A DNA stretch of 33,315 bases from Pseudomonadota bacterium (GCA_015222555.1 JADFVM010000169.1:1-33315), one strand, 5' to 3'. Counted from the first letter of the stretch, positions 7,162 through 15,071 are shown. Notes: generated by a model not told the origin, from the letters alone. Program-made: numbers and translations.

Positions 7162-8361
7162 ATGGGTATTCTTTCCAACACCGTCAGCATATGTCAATTC
7201 CGGGTAACAGGTGCCCTTCCCGAGGGGGATCTCTACCAGTGGTCTTCAGACCGCTTGGCGGAGAATGCCTTCAAGTCTATCGACAATACGGCCCAAGAAC
7301 TTTCCTTAGGCTGGGTCCATGTCGATGACATGGAGCAGGGCAGTTTCGATACCCCCCGCGCATTCTGGCGCGACAACTATACCGTCTTTACGCTCCGCCG
7401 TGACCAGAGAAAGGCCCCTTCCGTACTTTTAAAGGCCGAAATGGCCAAGGCTGAGAGTGAATTTCTTGCAGCAAACCCGACGTTCAAGAGGGTGCCAAAG
7501 GGGGAGAGGGACAACCTTCGCGACAGGGTCCGCGCCTCCCTCTTTTCCAGGATACTCCCTTCACCAACTACATATGATGCCCTATGGGATCGGAAGAATG
7601 GCATTGTCACATTTACAAGCCTGAGCCCCAAGACTGTAGACCTCTTCGAGGACCTTTTCAGGAAGACATTCGTAGGGCTGAGGCTCGTTATGATCCATCC
7701 CTTAGCGCGTGGAGAAATGGTCCTCGACGATGAGACGGCCACCCTCCTTAAGCAGGCGAACAGGGCCTCTTCGGAGGACGTTGTATCCCTCATCAAAGAG
7801 AACACCTGGCTTGGTATGGACTTCATGCGCTGGCTCATGTATAAGACGATGGAGGACTCATCCGAATACGAGGTGAACCGACCGGGACACTTCATGGAGG
7901 GGGAACCCTATGTGGCCTACATCAACGACCGTCTCATTCTCAAGGGGGCTAGTGAAAGGGGAGTACAGAAGATCTCCGTGGCCGGTCCCCAGGACAACTT
8001 TAGTGAGGTCCGCACCGCCGTGAGGCTCGGGAAGGAGATCACCGAGGCCACAATCTACCTGGAGAGAGAGGAAGAAGAATCCTGGAAGCTCACCCTGAAG
8101 GGGGAGATGTTCCACTTTGCTTCGCTCAAGTCCCCCGCCGTCAGGATAGAGAAGGACGAGGTGACCGACGAAGGGAGTGAAAGGGAGGCCGTCTTCTACG
8201 AGCGGATGTACCTGCTGGAAAAGGGGCTGCAACTCTTCGACAGCCTCTATGCCGATTTCCTCCGTTCAAGGCTCGGCAGCGGATGGGCGAAAGAGGCGGC
8301 TGACATCGAGGAGTGGCTTGCCTCCGATGATGAAAGCAGTAATGGGGGCGGAACTTGCTAA
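7162..8361 (+). CDS. rdgC: RdgC-like recombination-associated protein
   Basis: 399 residues, longer than the roughly 300 of E. coli RdgC. The opening MGILSNTVSICQFRVTG resembles the RdgC N-terminal strand. The middle has the family pattern of a basic helical stretch (a KAEMAKAESEFLAANP segment, then RDNLRDRVRASLFSRILPSP) followed by a beta strand and FRKTFVGLRLVMIHPLA. RdgC forms a ring-shaped dimer on double-stranded DNA and restrains RecA-dependent recombination; in E. coli it becomes important when replication restart is impaired. The protein has no signal peptide or membrane segment, as expected for a nucleoid-associated protein. GGAG is placed 8 bases before the ATG. The extra C-terminal length, ending in an acidic DDESS tail, suggests a divergent branch of the family. 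Confidence 0.75.
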   Translation: MGILSNTVSICQFRVTGALPEGDLYQWSSDRLAENAFKSIDNTAQELSLGWVHVDDMEQGSFDTPRAFWRDNYTVFTLRRDQRKAPSVLLKAEMAKAESEFLAANPTFKRVPKGERDNLRDRVRASLFSRILPSPTTYDALWDRKNGIVTFTSLSPKTVDLFEDLFRKTFVGLRLVMIHPLARGEMVLDDETATLLKQANRASSEDVVSLIKENTWLGMDFMRWLMYKTMEDSSEYEVNRPGHFMEGEPYVAYINDRLILKGASERGVQKISVAGPQDNFSEVRTAVRLGKEITEATIYLEREEEESWKLTLKGEMFHFASLKSPAVRIEKDEVTDEGSEREAVFYERMYLLEKGLQLFDSLYADFLRSRLGSGWAKEAADIEEWLASDDESSNGGGTC

Positions 8362-8394
8362 GTGTTTGGAATTTCAGAAACCTCAAAAAATTCA

Positions 8395-8423
8395 TTGACA
8401 CCGGGGCCCCACTACTGTAATTA
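8395..8423 (+). promoter_or_regulatory. Candidate promoter of a small RNA
   Basis: A perfect TTGACA (8395-8400) is followed 17 bases later by TAATTA (8418-8423), with TGTAAT overlapping it. Start of transcription would be near 8430. It lies just after the rdgC-like stop codon and the next open reading frame is more than 340 bases away, so it is better matched to the small RNA candidate than to the transporter. Confidence 0.4.
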
Positions 8424-8429
8424 TTAGAG

Positions 8430-8594
8430 GCTATGAATAATCAAGTCACAGGCAGAGTGCTTACCGTGCTAAAATCCGCAACCTGGATTTTTCGTACAGG
8501 TGCGCCCGTGGCTTGGAGTGATTTGTAACGTAAAGTAAGAATACAACAAAAAACTTAAAAAAGGCCGCGGGCGACAACCCCGCGGCCTTTTTTT
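8430..8594 (+). ncRNA. Candidate intergenic small RNA (about 165 nt)
   Basis: The stretch is bounded by a good promoter at its 5' side and a very strong intrinsic terminator at its 3' side, yet holds no reading frame with a ribosome binding site. Internally it can form AAAATCC/GGATTTT (about 8470-8490) and, exclusively with it, ACCTG/CAGGT, so two alternative folds are visible. An A-rich single-stranded stretch precedes the terminator stem. I compared it mentally with 6S, tmRNA, SRP RNA and common riboswitches and saw no match. It could be a regulatory sRNA or an attenuated leader of the downstream transporter gene. Confidence 0.4.
8561..8594 (+). terminator. Strong Rho-independent terminator
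   Basis: AAGGCCGCGGG (8561-8571) pairs with CCCGCGGCCTT (8579-8589) around a 7-base loop, and seven T residues (8588-8594) follow. It would stop transcription from rdgC or from the small RNA promoter before the transporter gene. Confidence 0.9.
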
Positions 8595-8775
8595 ATTTAG
8601 TAACTTAGAAATAACATGCTGCTTTTTTTGCAGAAAGTTATTTAGCTTCGCAGAATCGCCCATAGAAGCAATGCTTCGAAGACTTGATTACGTAAAGACA
8701 CTTACACCCCTCAAGGGGGTCTTGTGCCCTGTGGGTATACTAAAAAGAGTCCAGTTCATCTGGTGGGCTAAGAAA

Positions 8776-9780
8776 ATGAAAAAGTTTATTTCATCCGGTT
8801 ATTTTCTCATCATATTTTCAGCAATGGCACTGTCCTTCAAGTCCATACTGGTGAAGTTCGCCTTCGCCCTGGGCGTGGAGCCCATGACACTCATGCTGAT
8901 GCGACTCTTTATCGCTCTTCCTTTTTTCATCTTGGCGCTTGCCTTCATGGAGGGGAGGGTTGCCTTCAAGCTAAGGGCGCGCGAGGCGGGCAGCTTTGCC
9001 CTGATGGGAATCGCAGGGATGGGATGCGCCATGATGTTCTCCTTCTATTCCCTGGAGAGGATCGATGCGTCTCTTTCCAACCTACTCGTATTTACCTATC
9101 CAGCCATGACCATCGTTCTGCTTGCCATCTTTTCAGGAGAGAGGCTGTCCATGTCGAAACTCTTTTCATTGTTGGTAACATTCATCGGCCTTTCATTGGT
9201 CGTTAGAATTGATGAGGCAAAAACGATGACGGTCTATGGGAGCGGGGCCCTATTAGCCCTGCTGAGTGCGCTTTGCTATGCTCTGTATAACGTGGTCGGC
9301 GAAAAGGTGATGAAGGGCATATCACCCGTTCGGGTGTCTTCTTATAGCAGCGTTTTTCTGGTGGGATTTTTCGGCTTGTCCTTTGGCAACCGCGCCTATC
9401 CGGAAAGTGCTGAACTCTGGGGAATTGCCGCGGCACTTGGCATCCTGACAGGAGTCATCCCCTTTTTATGCTACATGTACGGGGTGAAAAAAATAGGGGC
9501 CTCAAAGGCGGTTATCATCAGCTCCCTGGGACCCGTTTTTACGGTGTTGTGGGCCTCTCTCTTTCTGGGAGAAATGCTGGATGCCATACAGATCGCAGGA
9601 ATGTGTCTCATCATTCTTGGTGTGATGACGATCAAGGTTCGGTCGCCACTACGTTTCGTAAAGGGAACGGCCGGCGAGATCGGAACTCAACTCGATTTGA
9701 TTTCATCGGATGCACCATCGAAGCGACCTGTTTTTGCATTTATTTGTATGACAGGCCGTGAGAAGGATAGACTTGATTAA
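8776..9780 (+). CDS. EamA-family (drug/metabolite superfamily) inner-membrane transporter
   Basis: 334 residues from ATG 8776, with about ten hydrophobic helices arranged as two five-helix EamA repeats (about residues 7-135 and 150-285). The second repeat contains a SSLGPVFTVLWASLFLGE segment, typical of the family's conserved end (P-x3-x-L-x5-GE). The first repeat has the equivalent segment ending in FSGERLS. Such proteins export or exchange small metabolites; the substrate is not predictable. The frame is open back to 8671, but the extra 35 residues are polar-basic without a ribosome site, and KKFISSGYFLIIF is a normal EamA start. A polar C-terminal tail of about 45 residues follows the last helix. 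A bidirectional terminator closes the gene. Confidence 0.85.
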   Translation: MKKFISSGYFLIIFSAMALSFKSILVKFAFALGVEPMTLMLMRLFIALPFFILALAFMEGRVAFKLRAREAGSFALMGIAGMGCAMMFSFYSLERIDASLSNLLVFTYPAMTIVLLAIFSGERLSMSKLFSLLVTFIGLSLVVRIDEAKTMTVYGSGALLALLSALCYALYNVVGEKVMKGISPVRVSSYSSVFLVGFFGLSFGNRAYPESAELWGIAAALGILTGVIPFLCYMYGVKKIGASKAVIISSLGPVFTVLWASLFLGEMLDAIQIAGMCLIILGVMTIKVRSPLRFVKGTAGEIGTQLDLISSDAPSKRPVFAFICMTGREKDRLD

Positions 9781-9799
9781 TAATTGCTGGAGAATATAA

Positions 9800-9837
9800 A
9801 AAGAGTCAGCCCGTCAAGGGCTGACTCTTTATTTTTT
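9800..9837. terminator. Bidirectional Rho-independent terminator
   Basis: AAAGAGTCAGCCC (9800-9812) pairs perfectly with GGGCTGACTCTTT (9818-9830) around GTCAA. T-rich sequence follows on the plus strand, and the A-rich left flank supplies U residues on the minus strand. It separates the convergent transporter gene and the small gene at 9851. Confidence 0.92.
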
Positions 9838-9850
9838 TACTTGTTGAGCA

Positions 9851-10144
9851 TCAATCTTCCTGGTAGTGCGGTGCCCCCAGTTCCTTGAGAGAGAAATTAT
9901 TGAAAACACGATGTCCGTCGTAGTCAAGAACCCGCAAATCATCTGCCTGGTTCAGGTCGCCCATGACCACGTTAAAATGGTTGCCATATTGTTTCTTAAC
10001 CTTATCTTCAGAGACCTCATAAGAGATGAATTTTTTAATTCCCTTCGTCGCTAACTTTTTAACCAGCCTTGGTTCGATAATGGAATCGTAGGAGGTTAAA
10101 ATAAGAATAGGCCCCGTACCGGTGAAATAAATTCCCGCTTTCAT
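9851..10144 (-). CDS. Small conserved cytosolic protein of unknown function
   Basis: 97 residues, no signal peptide. It opens MKAGIYFTGTGPILILTSYD, then has a charged helix with LVKKLATKGIKKFISYEV, a stretch KQYGNHFNVVMGDL, and ends in NFSLKELGAPHYQED. I believe I have seen close relatives annotated only as cytosolic or hypothetical proteins in sulfate-reducing and related bacteria, but I cannot name a domain. AGGAGG lies 7 bases before the ATG, so it is probably well expressed. The lipoprotein gene lies 131 bases upstream on the same strand and the two might share a transcript. Confidence 0.8.
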   Translation of the reverse strand: MKAGIYFTGTGPILILTSYDSIIEPRLVKKLATKGIKKFISYEVSEDKVKKQYGNHFNVVMGDLNQADDLRVLDYDGHRVFNNFSLKELGAPHYQED

Positions 10145-10275
10145 GATATGCCTCCTTTTTGTATTTCAAAAATTAAAGTCCCTTATATTTTAAGTTTACG
10201 TTAATAAATGGACATTTGCAAAAAAAAGACTGGAGCAAAAGACGACACCCTTAACATTAAGGAATAAAAGGTGGG

Positions 10276-10599
10276 TCAGTAATACTCAATTTTGTAGGAC
10301 TTGAGCAGCTGTGTCTCCCCATCGAAAATGAGCGTCCTTTTTTCGCCAAATACGGTTGGCGCTGTATATGAGTAGGTGCTACGTGTGTCAATAAAGTATT
10401 CCTCTATCCAGATGCCGGTGATCGTTTCTTCCCCATCGATTACCTCGTCGGGACTGTGCCACTTTTTTACCACATCCTCATAAGTGATCCTGCCAATGCC
10501 GTTATCGAGATAGTCTGTGAGCATCTTGTGGCCTTTGGTGGCGGCGCAGGCTGACAGAACCAGCATCGCTGTAAAAAGGAATACTGCCTTTAGATTCAT
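10276..10599 (-). CDS. Small lipoprotein
   Basis: 107 residues from ATG 10599, which has GGAGG 7 bases upstream. A longer frame reaches back to 10743 but adds 48 residues without support. The N-terminus MNLKAVFLFT is followed by LVLSAC, a lipobox with the modified cysteine at residue 18. Residue 2 after the cysteine is not aspartate, so outer-membrane sorting is expected by the enterobacterial rule. The mature part (about 90 residues) has a TYEDVVKKWHSPDEV motif, followed by beta strands ending RTLIFDGETQLLKSYKIEYY. The arrangement of helix, glycine-poor turn and strands is like small SmpA/BamE-fold lipoproteins, in which such a sequence precedes W/Y-rich strands, but this is only a resemblance. 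Its function is unknown. Confidence 0.8.
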   Translation of the reverse strand: MNLKAVFLFTAMLVLSACAATKGHKMLTDYLDNGIGRITYEDVVKKWHSPDEVIDGEETITGIWIEEYFIDTRSTYSYTAPTVFGEKRTLIFDGETQLLKSYKIEYY

Positions 10600-10768
10600 A
10601 TGATTTCCTCCCTTGTTTCGAAACTCTTGCCTTAAAAAAAGTATACACCAAAAAAGAAGCAAAGGGGGACAGGCCTCAATACAGTAAACTTCTCTGCTCG
10701 GCTTATTTGGAGGGGGTAAGAAAAACCTCTTAACAGAGTACATTTAATTTCCGGGGAAGGGCAAAGAC

Positions 10769-10820
10769 TTGACAAGGCCATTAAGGCACTTTATTCTAAA
10801 ACTTTAGTCTAAAGTCTAAA
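10769..10820 (+). promoter_or_regulatory. Promoter with overlapping palindromic operator before the moeB-like gene
   Basis: TTGACA (10769-10774), 17 bases, TATTCT (10792-10797) form a near-consensus promoter. Over the expected start site lies CTTTAG-T-CTAAAG (10802-10814), and TCTAAA occurs three times (10795-10800, 10808-10813, 10815-10820). A repressor binding there would block initiation. The regulator is unknown. Confidence 0.55.
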
Positions 10821-10842
10821 ACAAAAAAAGAGGTAAACTGAA

Positions 10843-11970
10843 ATGGAACTAAGTGAAGAACAACTTGAACGTTATTCAAGACATTTGATTTTGCCTGAGG
10901 TTGGGGAGGAAGGTCAGAAAAAGTTGCTTAAGAGCAAGGTCTTTGTCCTCGGCGCCGGGGGCCTGGGCTCGCCGTCGCTTTACTACCTGGCTGCAGCAGG
11001 TGTGGGGACCATCGGCCTTGCTGACGGCGATGCAGTGGAACTGACCAACCTCCAGCGTCAGATAATACATTCAAACGACAGAGTGGGTGCAAGAAAGACC
11101 GACTCGGCTAAACAGACCATAACGGGACTCAATCCGGATGTCAATGTCGTTACCTATGATTGTCGCATAACAGCCGATAACGTGAGGGAGATTATCAGGG
11201 ATTACGACATCATCCTCGACGGGAGTGATAACTTCCCAACGAGGTTTCTCATGAATGATGCCGCCTACTTTGAAAAAAAGCCACTTGTCTCGGGTGCCAT
11301 GTTCCGTTTTGACGGTCAGGTCTCCGTCTTCAGTGGTCACGATGACTACCCCTGCTACAGGTGTCTTTACAGCGAGCCACCACCGCCCGGGCTTGCACCG
11401 AGCTGTAACGAGGCCGGTGTATTGGGCGCCCTTCCCGGTGTGATAGGCGTCATGCAGGCTGTGGAGGCCATAAAAATCATCCTTGGTGCAGGCAAGCCGC
11501 TCATGGGTAAACTTCTCGTCTTCGACGCCCTGGATGCCAGTTTTAAAAAGCTCGCAGTGAGGAAAGACCCCGAGTGTGCTCTCTGCAGTGAGAAGGCGAC
11601 TATTAAAGAAGTCGTTGCCTACGAAGAAGCCTGCGAATTGAGGGCGCCCGTCGGCACCCCTCTTATAAAGGTAGGAGAACTTCATGAGCGGCTCAAATCA
11701 AGTGAGCCTCCCGTACTCCTCGACATCAGGGAGACAGGTGAGCTTTCGAGCCATCTCGGTCACCTTGAAGGGATTGTCCACATACCGCTTGGGCTACTTG
11801 AAAAGCGTGTTGGAGAGCTGGATGGTGTGAGGGACAGAGAGATATCCATTATCTGCCGGTCCGGACAGAGGGCGGTGCCAGCGTCAGATATTCTTAAAAA
11901 GAATAACTTCAGGAATGTGAATATCCTCGATGGAGGCATGCTGACCTGGCATAAGGAGTTTGGTGAATAA
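10843..11970 (+). CDS. moeB: MoeB/ThiF-type adenylyltransferase fused to a rhodanese domain
   Basis: 375 residues. The E1-like domain (about 1-250) has the nucleotide loop GAGGLGSP at 37-44, the DGD and NLQRQ segment at 61-73, and the structural zinc cysteines C171, C174, C245 and C248, plus C188 at the position of the catalytic-loop cysteine. The C-terminal rhodanese domain (about 275-375) carries the active loop CRSGQR at 338-343 with the persulfide cysteine C338. The family activates the C-terminal glycine of MoaD, ThiS or another ubiquitin-like sulfur carrier as acyl-adenylate; the rhodanese supplies or receives sulfur, as in MOCS3/Uba4. No carrier gene is next to it, so molybdopterin, thiamine and cysteine synthesis are all possible. 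The start has GAGGT upstream. The stop overlaps the next start. Confidence 0.88.
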   Translation: MELSEEQLERYSRHLILPEVGEEGQKKLLKSKVFVLGAGGLGSPSLYYLAAAGVGTIGLADGDAVELTNLQRQIIHSNDRVGARKTDSAKQTITGLNPDVNVVTYDCRITADNVREIIRDYDIILDGSDNFPTRFLMNDAAYFEKKPLVSGAMFRFDGQVSVFSGHDDYPCYRCLYSEPPPPGLAPSCNEAGVLGALPGVIGVMQAVEAIKIILGAGKPLMGKLLVFDALDASFKKLAVRKDPECALCSEKATIKEVVAYEEACELRAPVGTPLIKVGELHERLKSSEPPVLLDIRETGELSSHLGHLEGIVHIPLGLLEKRVGELDGVRDREISIICRSGQRAVPASDILKKNNFRNVNILDGGMLTWHKEFGE

Positions 11971-13195
11971 TATAGGCAACGATGGTAACAAAAGGAGGAA
12001 TGACAACAAGCATCCTATGACGCTTGCAGTTGTATTCGCCCGAGCCTTTTTGCTCTTGCTACTCTTGTCAGCCCCTTCATATGGACAAGTGCGCGAATTA
12101 AATATAATCTACACGGGCAGCCTGCAGGGGCAACTGGAACCCTGCGGCTGCTCTCCAAAAACAGACTTCGGCGGTGTAGCAAGAATATCAGGCTATCTAA
12201 CAGAACATGAAAGATCACTTTCTCCTTATATCCTTCTCGATGCAGGCAATTTTTCAGATAAGGACACAGCCCAGGGAAGGCTGAAGATAAAAGCGATGTT
12301 GAAGTCCTTCAGCCTTATGAGATATAATGCCCTTGCTTTAATGGGCCGGGAAAGCAGTTTTGATCGGGATTTTCTCTGTTCCTTACAGGGAAAATACAAT
12401 GTACCTGTTGTATCCGGATTTAAAGACGCTGAACACTCGCTTACATTAAGGCAGGATAGCCTTAATATAAATGTGAGCGCCCATCCTGAGGGGATTAAGG
12501 CTGAGATGTTGAACATTTTGCTGACGGAACTTCCCCTTGACGAGGCAAGGCTTATAAAAGGGTGGGATCTTATCATCACTTCATCGGGAGAAGAGCTTGA
12601 AGAGCCTGTCAGAACAGATGGAACTGTGCTTGTGTCGGGCTATCCAAAGGGAAAAAAGCTTGGTATTCTGACGGTGAAAACCAATGGTCAAAGAATGGTT
12701 GACTTTACACACAGATGGGTTTCTATTGGTAAGGAATTAGAAGAGGATGAGAGGGCCCGAGACGTACTTAATGATTATGATAAAGAAGTGGCCAGGCTCA
12801 TTGCTGAAGCTGAAAAACCGGAGACGGGTACGACCTACGCAGGTGTGGCCAAATGTTCCGGGTGCCATCAGCCATTCGAGGAAAGCTGGAAGAAGACAGC
12901 TCACGCCAAGGCCGTTGCAACCCTTGAGTCGGCAGGAAAATCGGCAGACCCTGAATGCCTGATCTGTCATACCGTCGGATATGGTGAGGAGGGCGGCTTT
13001 TTCAGCATTGAAACGACACCGGAGCTTAAAAATGTACAGTGTGAGGCATGTCATGGCCTGGATATGGAGCATCTGACAGACTTTTCAAGGCCCATGCAGC
13101 CTGTCACTGAAAGGGTCTGCCTGAAATGTCATACAGAAAGTAATAGCCCTGATTTTGACTATCCCCTTTATCTGGAGAAAATTAAACACTGGTAA
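11963..13195 (+). CDS. Exported tetrahaem c-type cytochrome with a degenerate 5'-nucleotidase-like N-terminal domain
   Basis: About 410 residues. A signal peptide (hydrophobic run of leucines, ending SYGQ) leads to a domain that opens LNIIYTGSLQGQLEPCGC, followed by a GGVARISGYL segment. This is the pattern of UshA/SoxB-like metallophosphoesterase relatives, but the expected ligands are changed: no Asp-x-His in the first motif, GNF instead of GD, and GRESSF where GNHEFD is usual. The C-terminal 120 residues carry CSGCH, CLICH, CEACH and CLKCH (codons beginning near 12854, 12956, 13041 and 13118) with a layout like cytochrome c554-type domains. The start is uncertain: GTG 11963 (AAGGAG four bases before) or ATG 12017 with no close ribosome site. 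It overlaps the moeB-like stop codon, so co-translation is likely; a DsbA-like gene follows. It probably works in periplasmic electron transfer. Confidence 0.8.
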   Translation: MNNIGNDGNKRRNDNKHPMTLAVVFARAFLLLLLLSAPSYGQVRELNIIYTGSLQGQLEPCGCSPKTDFGGVARISGYLTEHERSLSPYILLDAGNFSDKDTAQGRLKIKAMLKSFSLMRYNALALMGRESSFDRDFLCSLQGKYNVPVVSGFKDAEHSLTLRQDSLNINVSAHPEGIKAEMLNILLTELPLDEARLIKGWDLIITSSGEELEEPVRTDGTVLVSGYPKGKKLGILTVKTNGQRMVDFTHRWVSIGKELEEDERARDVLNDYDKEVARLIAEAEKPETGTTYAGVAKCSGCHQPFEESWKKTAHAKAVATLESAGKSADPECLICHTVGYGEEGGFFSIETTPELKNVQCEACHGLDMEHLTDFSRPMQPVTERVCLKCHTESNSPDFDYPLYLEKIKHW

Positions 13196-13277
13196 TTATT
13201 CAGCTTATGTCTTGCGCTGAGGTAAAATAGAGCTAAGCTGTAAAGTTAAATACAAATATAAATGTCGGAGGAATTAA

Positions 13278-13907
13278 ATGAGTCTTAAGAAAATATCTGT
13301 AATGCTGTTAACTTTACTTTTGTTGCCCCTGTCCGCAGAGGCCGGCAAAAAGCCTTCCCTTGAAGGTGCATATACAACTCTGCCGGGAGCAGAGTTTAAA
13401 TTTGACGGCAAGACAGTTGAGGTTGTAGAGTTTCTCAGCTTCAGTTGCGGTACCTGTTATGCCTTTGAAAGGTCGGTCCCCATCATAAAAGGGAACTTCC
13501 CAAAAAAGATCAAATGGACAATCGTGCCTATTTATTGGGGAGGTAAAAAAGGCTCCCTTCCTGCGGAAGCTTATCTTCTCGCTGTGGAGGCTGGAAAAGG
13601 AGAAAAGATGAAAAAAGCCCTCTTTCAGGCTAGCATGGTTGATAAGCTAAACATTACAGATGTTAATGTTCTGGAGCGCATCGCCGGCAGAGTGGGTCTC
13701 GGCTTTGATTTTAGCAGAAAAATCAGGACCGGGGCAAAGGCCGGAGAAGTTCAGAAAGGGTTGGATCTGGCCAAGACATACAGCATTAACGAAACACCTA
13801 CCCTGGTTATTGCCGGCAATGTGGCAACTAATCCACATACTGCACATCACGATCTTGATCAATTCAGGATGAATGTTATTACCATTATAAAGAGTATACT
13901 CAAATAG
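13278..13907 (+). CDS. DsbA-like periplasmic thiol:disulfide oxidoreductase
   Basis: 209 residues with a signal peptide (MSLKKISVML start, cleavage likely after AEA at about residue 22). The thioredoxin fold starts with FDGKTVEVVEFLSFSCGTCYAFE: the redox pair is C57-GT-C60. The cis-proline loop is NETPTLV with P174. A helical insertion of about 70 residues lies between, as in DsbA. The CGTC dipeptide differs from the E. coli DsbA CPHC and should shift its potential; the direction of the reaction is therefore open. It follows the tetrahaem gene by 82 bases, and may keep the haem-binding or other cysteines in shape. GGAGG-like sequence (CGGAGGAA) precedes the ATG. A terminator lies at 13987. 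Confidence 0.85.
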   Translation: MSLKKISVMLLTLLLLPLSAEAGKKPSLEGAYTTLPGAEFKFDGKTVEVVEFLSFSCGTCYAFERSVPIIKGNFPKKIKWTIVPIYWGGKKGSLPAEAYLLAVEAGKGEKMKKALFQASMVDKLNITDVNVLERIAGRVGLGFDFSRKIRTGAKAGEVQKGLDLAKTYSINETPTLVIAGNVATNPHTAHHDLDQFRMNVITIIKSILK

Positions 13908-13986
13908 AGTGTTTTTTAATAACCAACCCCAAGCGATTAAAAAACCAAAGCCTCTGGACGTGGATTCTTTACTCCTTTTTGGATTT

Positions 13987-14016
13987 AAAACTCCGCTGCC
14001 TGCAGCGGAGAGTTTT
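13987..14016. terminator. Bidirectional terminator between dsbA-like and udp genes
   Basis: CTCCGCTG pairs with CAGCGGAG around CCTG (13991-14010). AAAA precedes and AGTTTTA follows, so the hairpin can act for both convergent genes. The U-run is short. Confidence 0.7.
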
Positions 14017-14059
14017 ATTCCTTATCCCCTCTCCCAGTTCTTTTATCCCTAATCCTCAT

Positions 14060-14830
14060 TTAAAGAAACTCCAGGGCGGCAACTGAAGCCTTGATGAGAT
14101 TAGACTCGCCAATTTCCAGTGCATCCCGCGTAACAGACTCTCCCTGGATGCCGCGAACGTTGATTACAGCGGTGATGCATCCTCCCTTCAGACCGAGGCA
14201 GGAAGTCATTGTAAAGAGCGTGGCCGCCTCCATTTCAAAGTTAAGGACATTAAGGCTGCTCCACTCATCAGTGGAGCCCTTAAGTCTCCGCAGGACATAG
14301 CCGGAGTAGGTATCACTCCGTTCCTCTCCAGGATAAAAGGTGTCTGACGAGGCGGTGATTCCGACATGATAGGCAATTCCCGCCGCCCTGGAGCCTTCGA
14401 TGAGTGCCGAGACCACATTGTGATCGGCAACTGCCGGATACTCGACAGGCGCATAGTCTTTTGATGCGCCATCAAGCCGTACAGCACCCGTGGTGATTAC
14501 CACATCGCCGATCTCCAAGTGATCCTGGATAGCTCCTGTCGTCCCGACACGGACAAAGGTCCTCACACCGATCTTCGCCAGCTCTTCGATGGCTATGGCC
14601 GTAGAGGGCCCGCCAATCCCTGTCGATGTGACAAGAAAATTCCTGTCACCTGTTCTGGCAAGATAGGTGCAGTATTCCCGGTGCCAGGCAAGCTTTTGTG
14701 TTTCTCCTCCAAATCTGGAAGCGATCTCCTTTGCAATATGTTCCACACGAAAGGGATCTCCCGGCATGAGGACCACCTGCGCCCCCTCAATCATCGCGTC
14801 ATCGAGATCAATATGATACATCTTTTCCAT
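14060..14830 (-). CDS. udp: Uridine phosphorylase
   Basis: 256 residues from ATG 14830, which is preceded by GGAGGG nine bases upstream; the frame extends to 14881 but without support. It belongs to the NP-I nucleoside phosphorylase family: MPGDPFRVEHIAKE near residue 25 is the phosphate-binding GDPxR motif. STGIGGPSTAIAIEEL and VGTTGAIQ follow in the expected order, and NFEMEAATLFTM is the uridine phosphorylase signature with the ribose-contacting Met-Glu. It reversibly cleaves uridine with phosphate to uracil and ribose-1-phosphate in pyrimidine salvage. Length equals the E. coli enzyme (about 253). It stands alone, convergent with the dsbA-like gene. Confidence 0.9.
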   Translation of the reverse strand: MEKMYHIDLDDAMIEGAQVVLMPGDPFRVEHIAKEIASRFGGETQKLAWHREYCTYLARTGDRNFLVTSTGIGGPSTAIAIEELAKIGVRTFVRVGTTGAIQDHLEIGDVVITTGAVRLDGASKDYAPVEYPAVADHNVVSALIEGSRAAGIAYHVGITASSDTFYPGEERSDTYSGYVLRRLKGSTDEWSSLNVLNFEMEAATLFTMTSCLGLKGGCITAVINVRGIQGESVTRDALEIGESNLIKASVAALEFL

Positions 14831-14995
14831 TTTTGGGCTCCCTCCGTTAATCCCGTATCTATGCTGAAATACGTTCATCACTATGCCAGAAAAAAGAGGT
14901 TATATCCAGCCTTTGTTTTAATTTGCTACCCTCCGTTTTCTATATGTTTAGTGCTGCTCAGTTTCTCACGTGGAGATATTCAAGTAATCAAAAGT

Positions 14996-15024
14996 TTGAC
15001 AACCCTCTAATTCAGCGATAGAGT
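14996..15024 (+). promoter_or_regulatory. Candidate promoter of the algH-like gene
   Basis: TTGACA at 14996-15001, 17 bases, then TAGAGT at 15019-15024 (four of six matches to the -10 consensus). The leader to the ATG at 15072 would be about 40 bases. Confidence 0.4.
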
Positions 15025-15071
15025 GTTTATTAACAGCCCCGATTATTTTAATTTCCATTTTCTGGATATAT

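Noticed and set aside
8706..8720. ACCCC-TCAA-GGGGT hairpin before the transporter gene as a riboswitch or attenuator.
   Set aside because: The stem is short, has no U-run, and I could not fit the surrounding bases to a known riboswitch.
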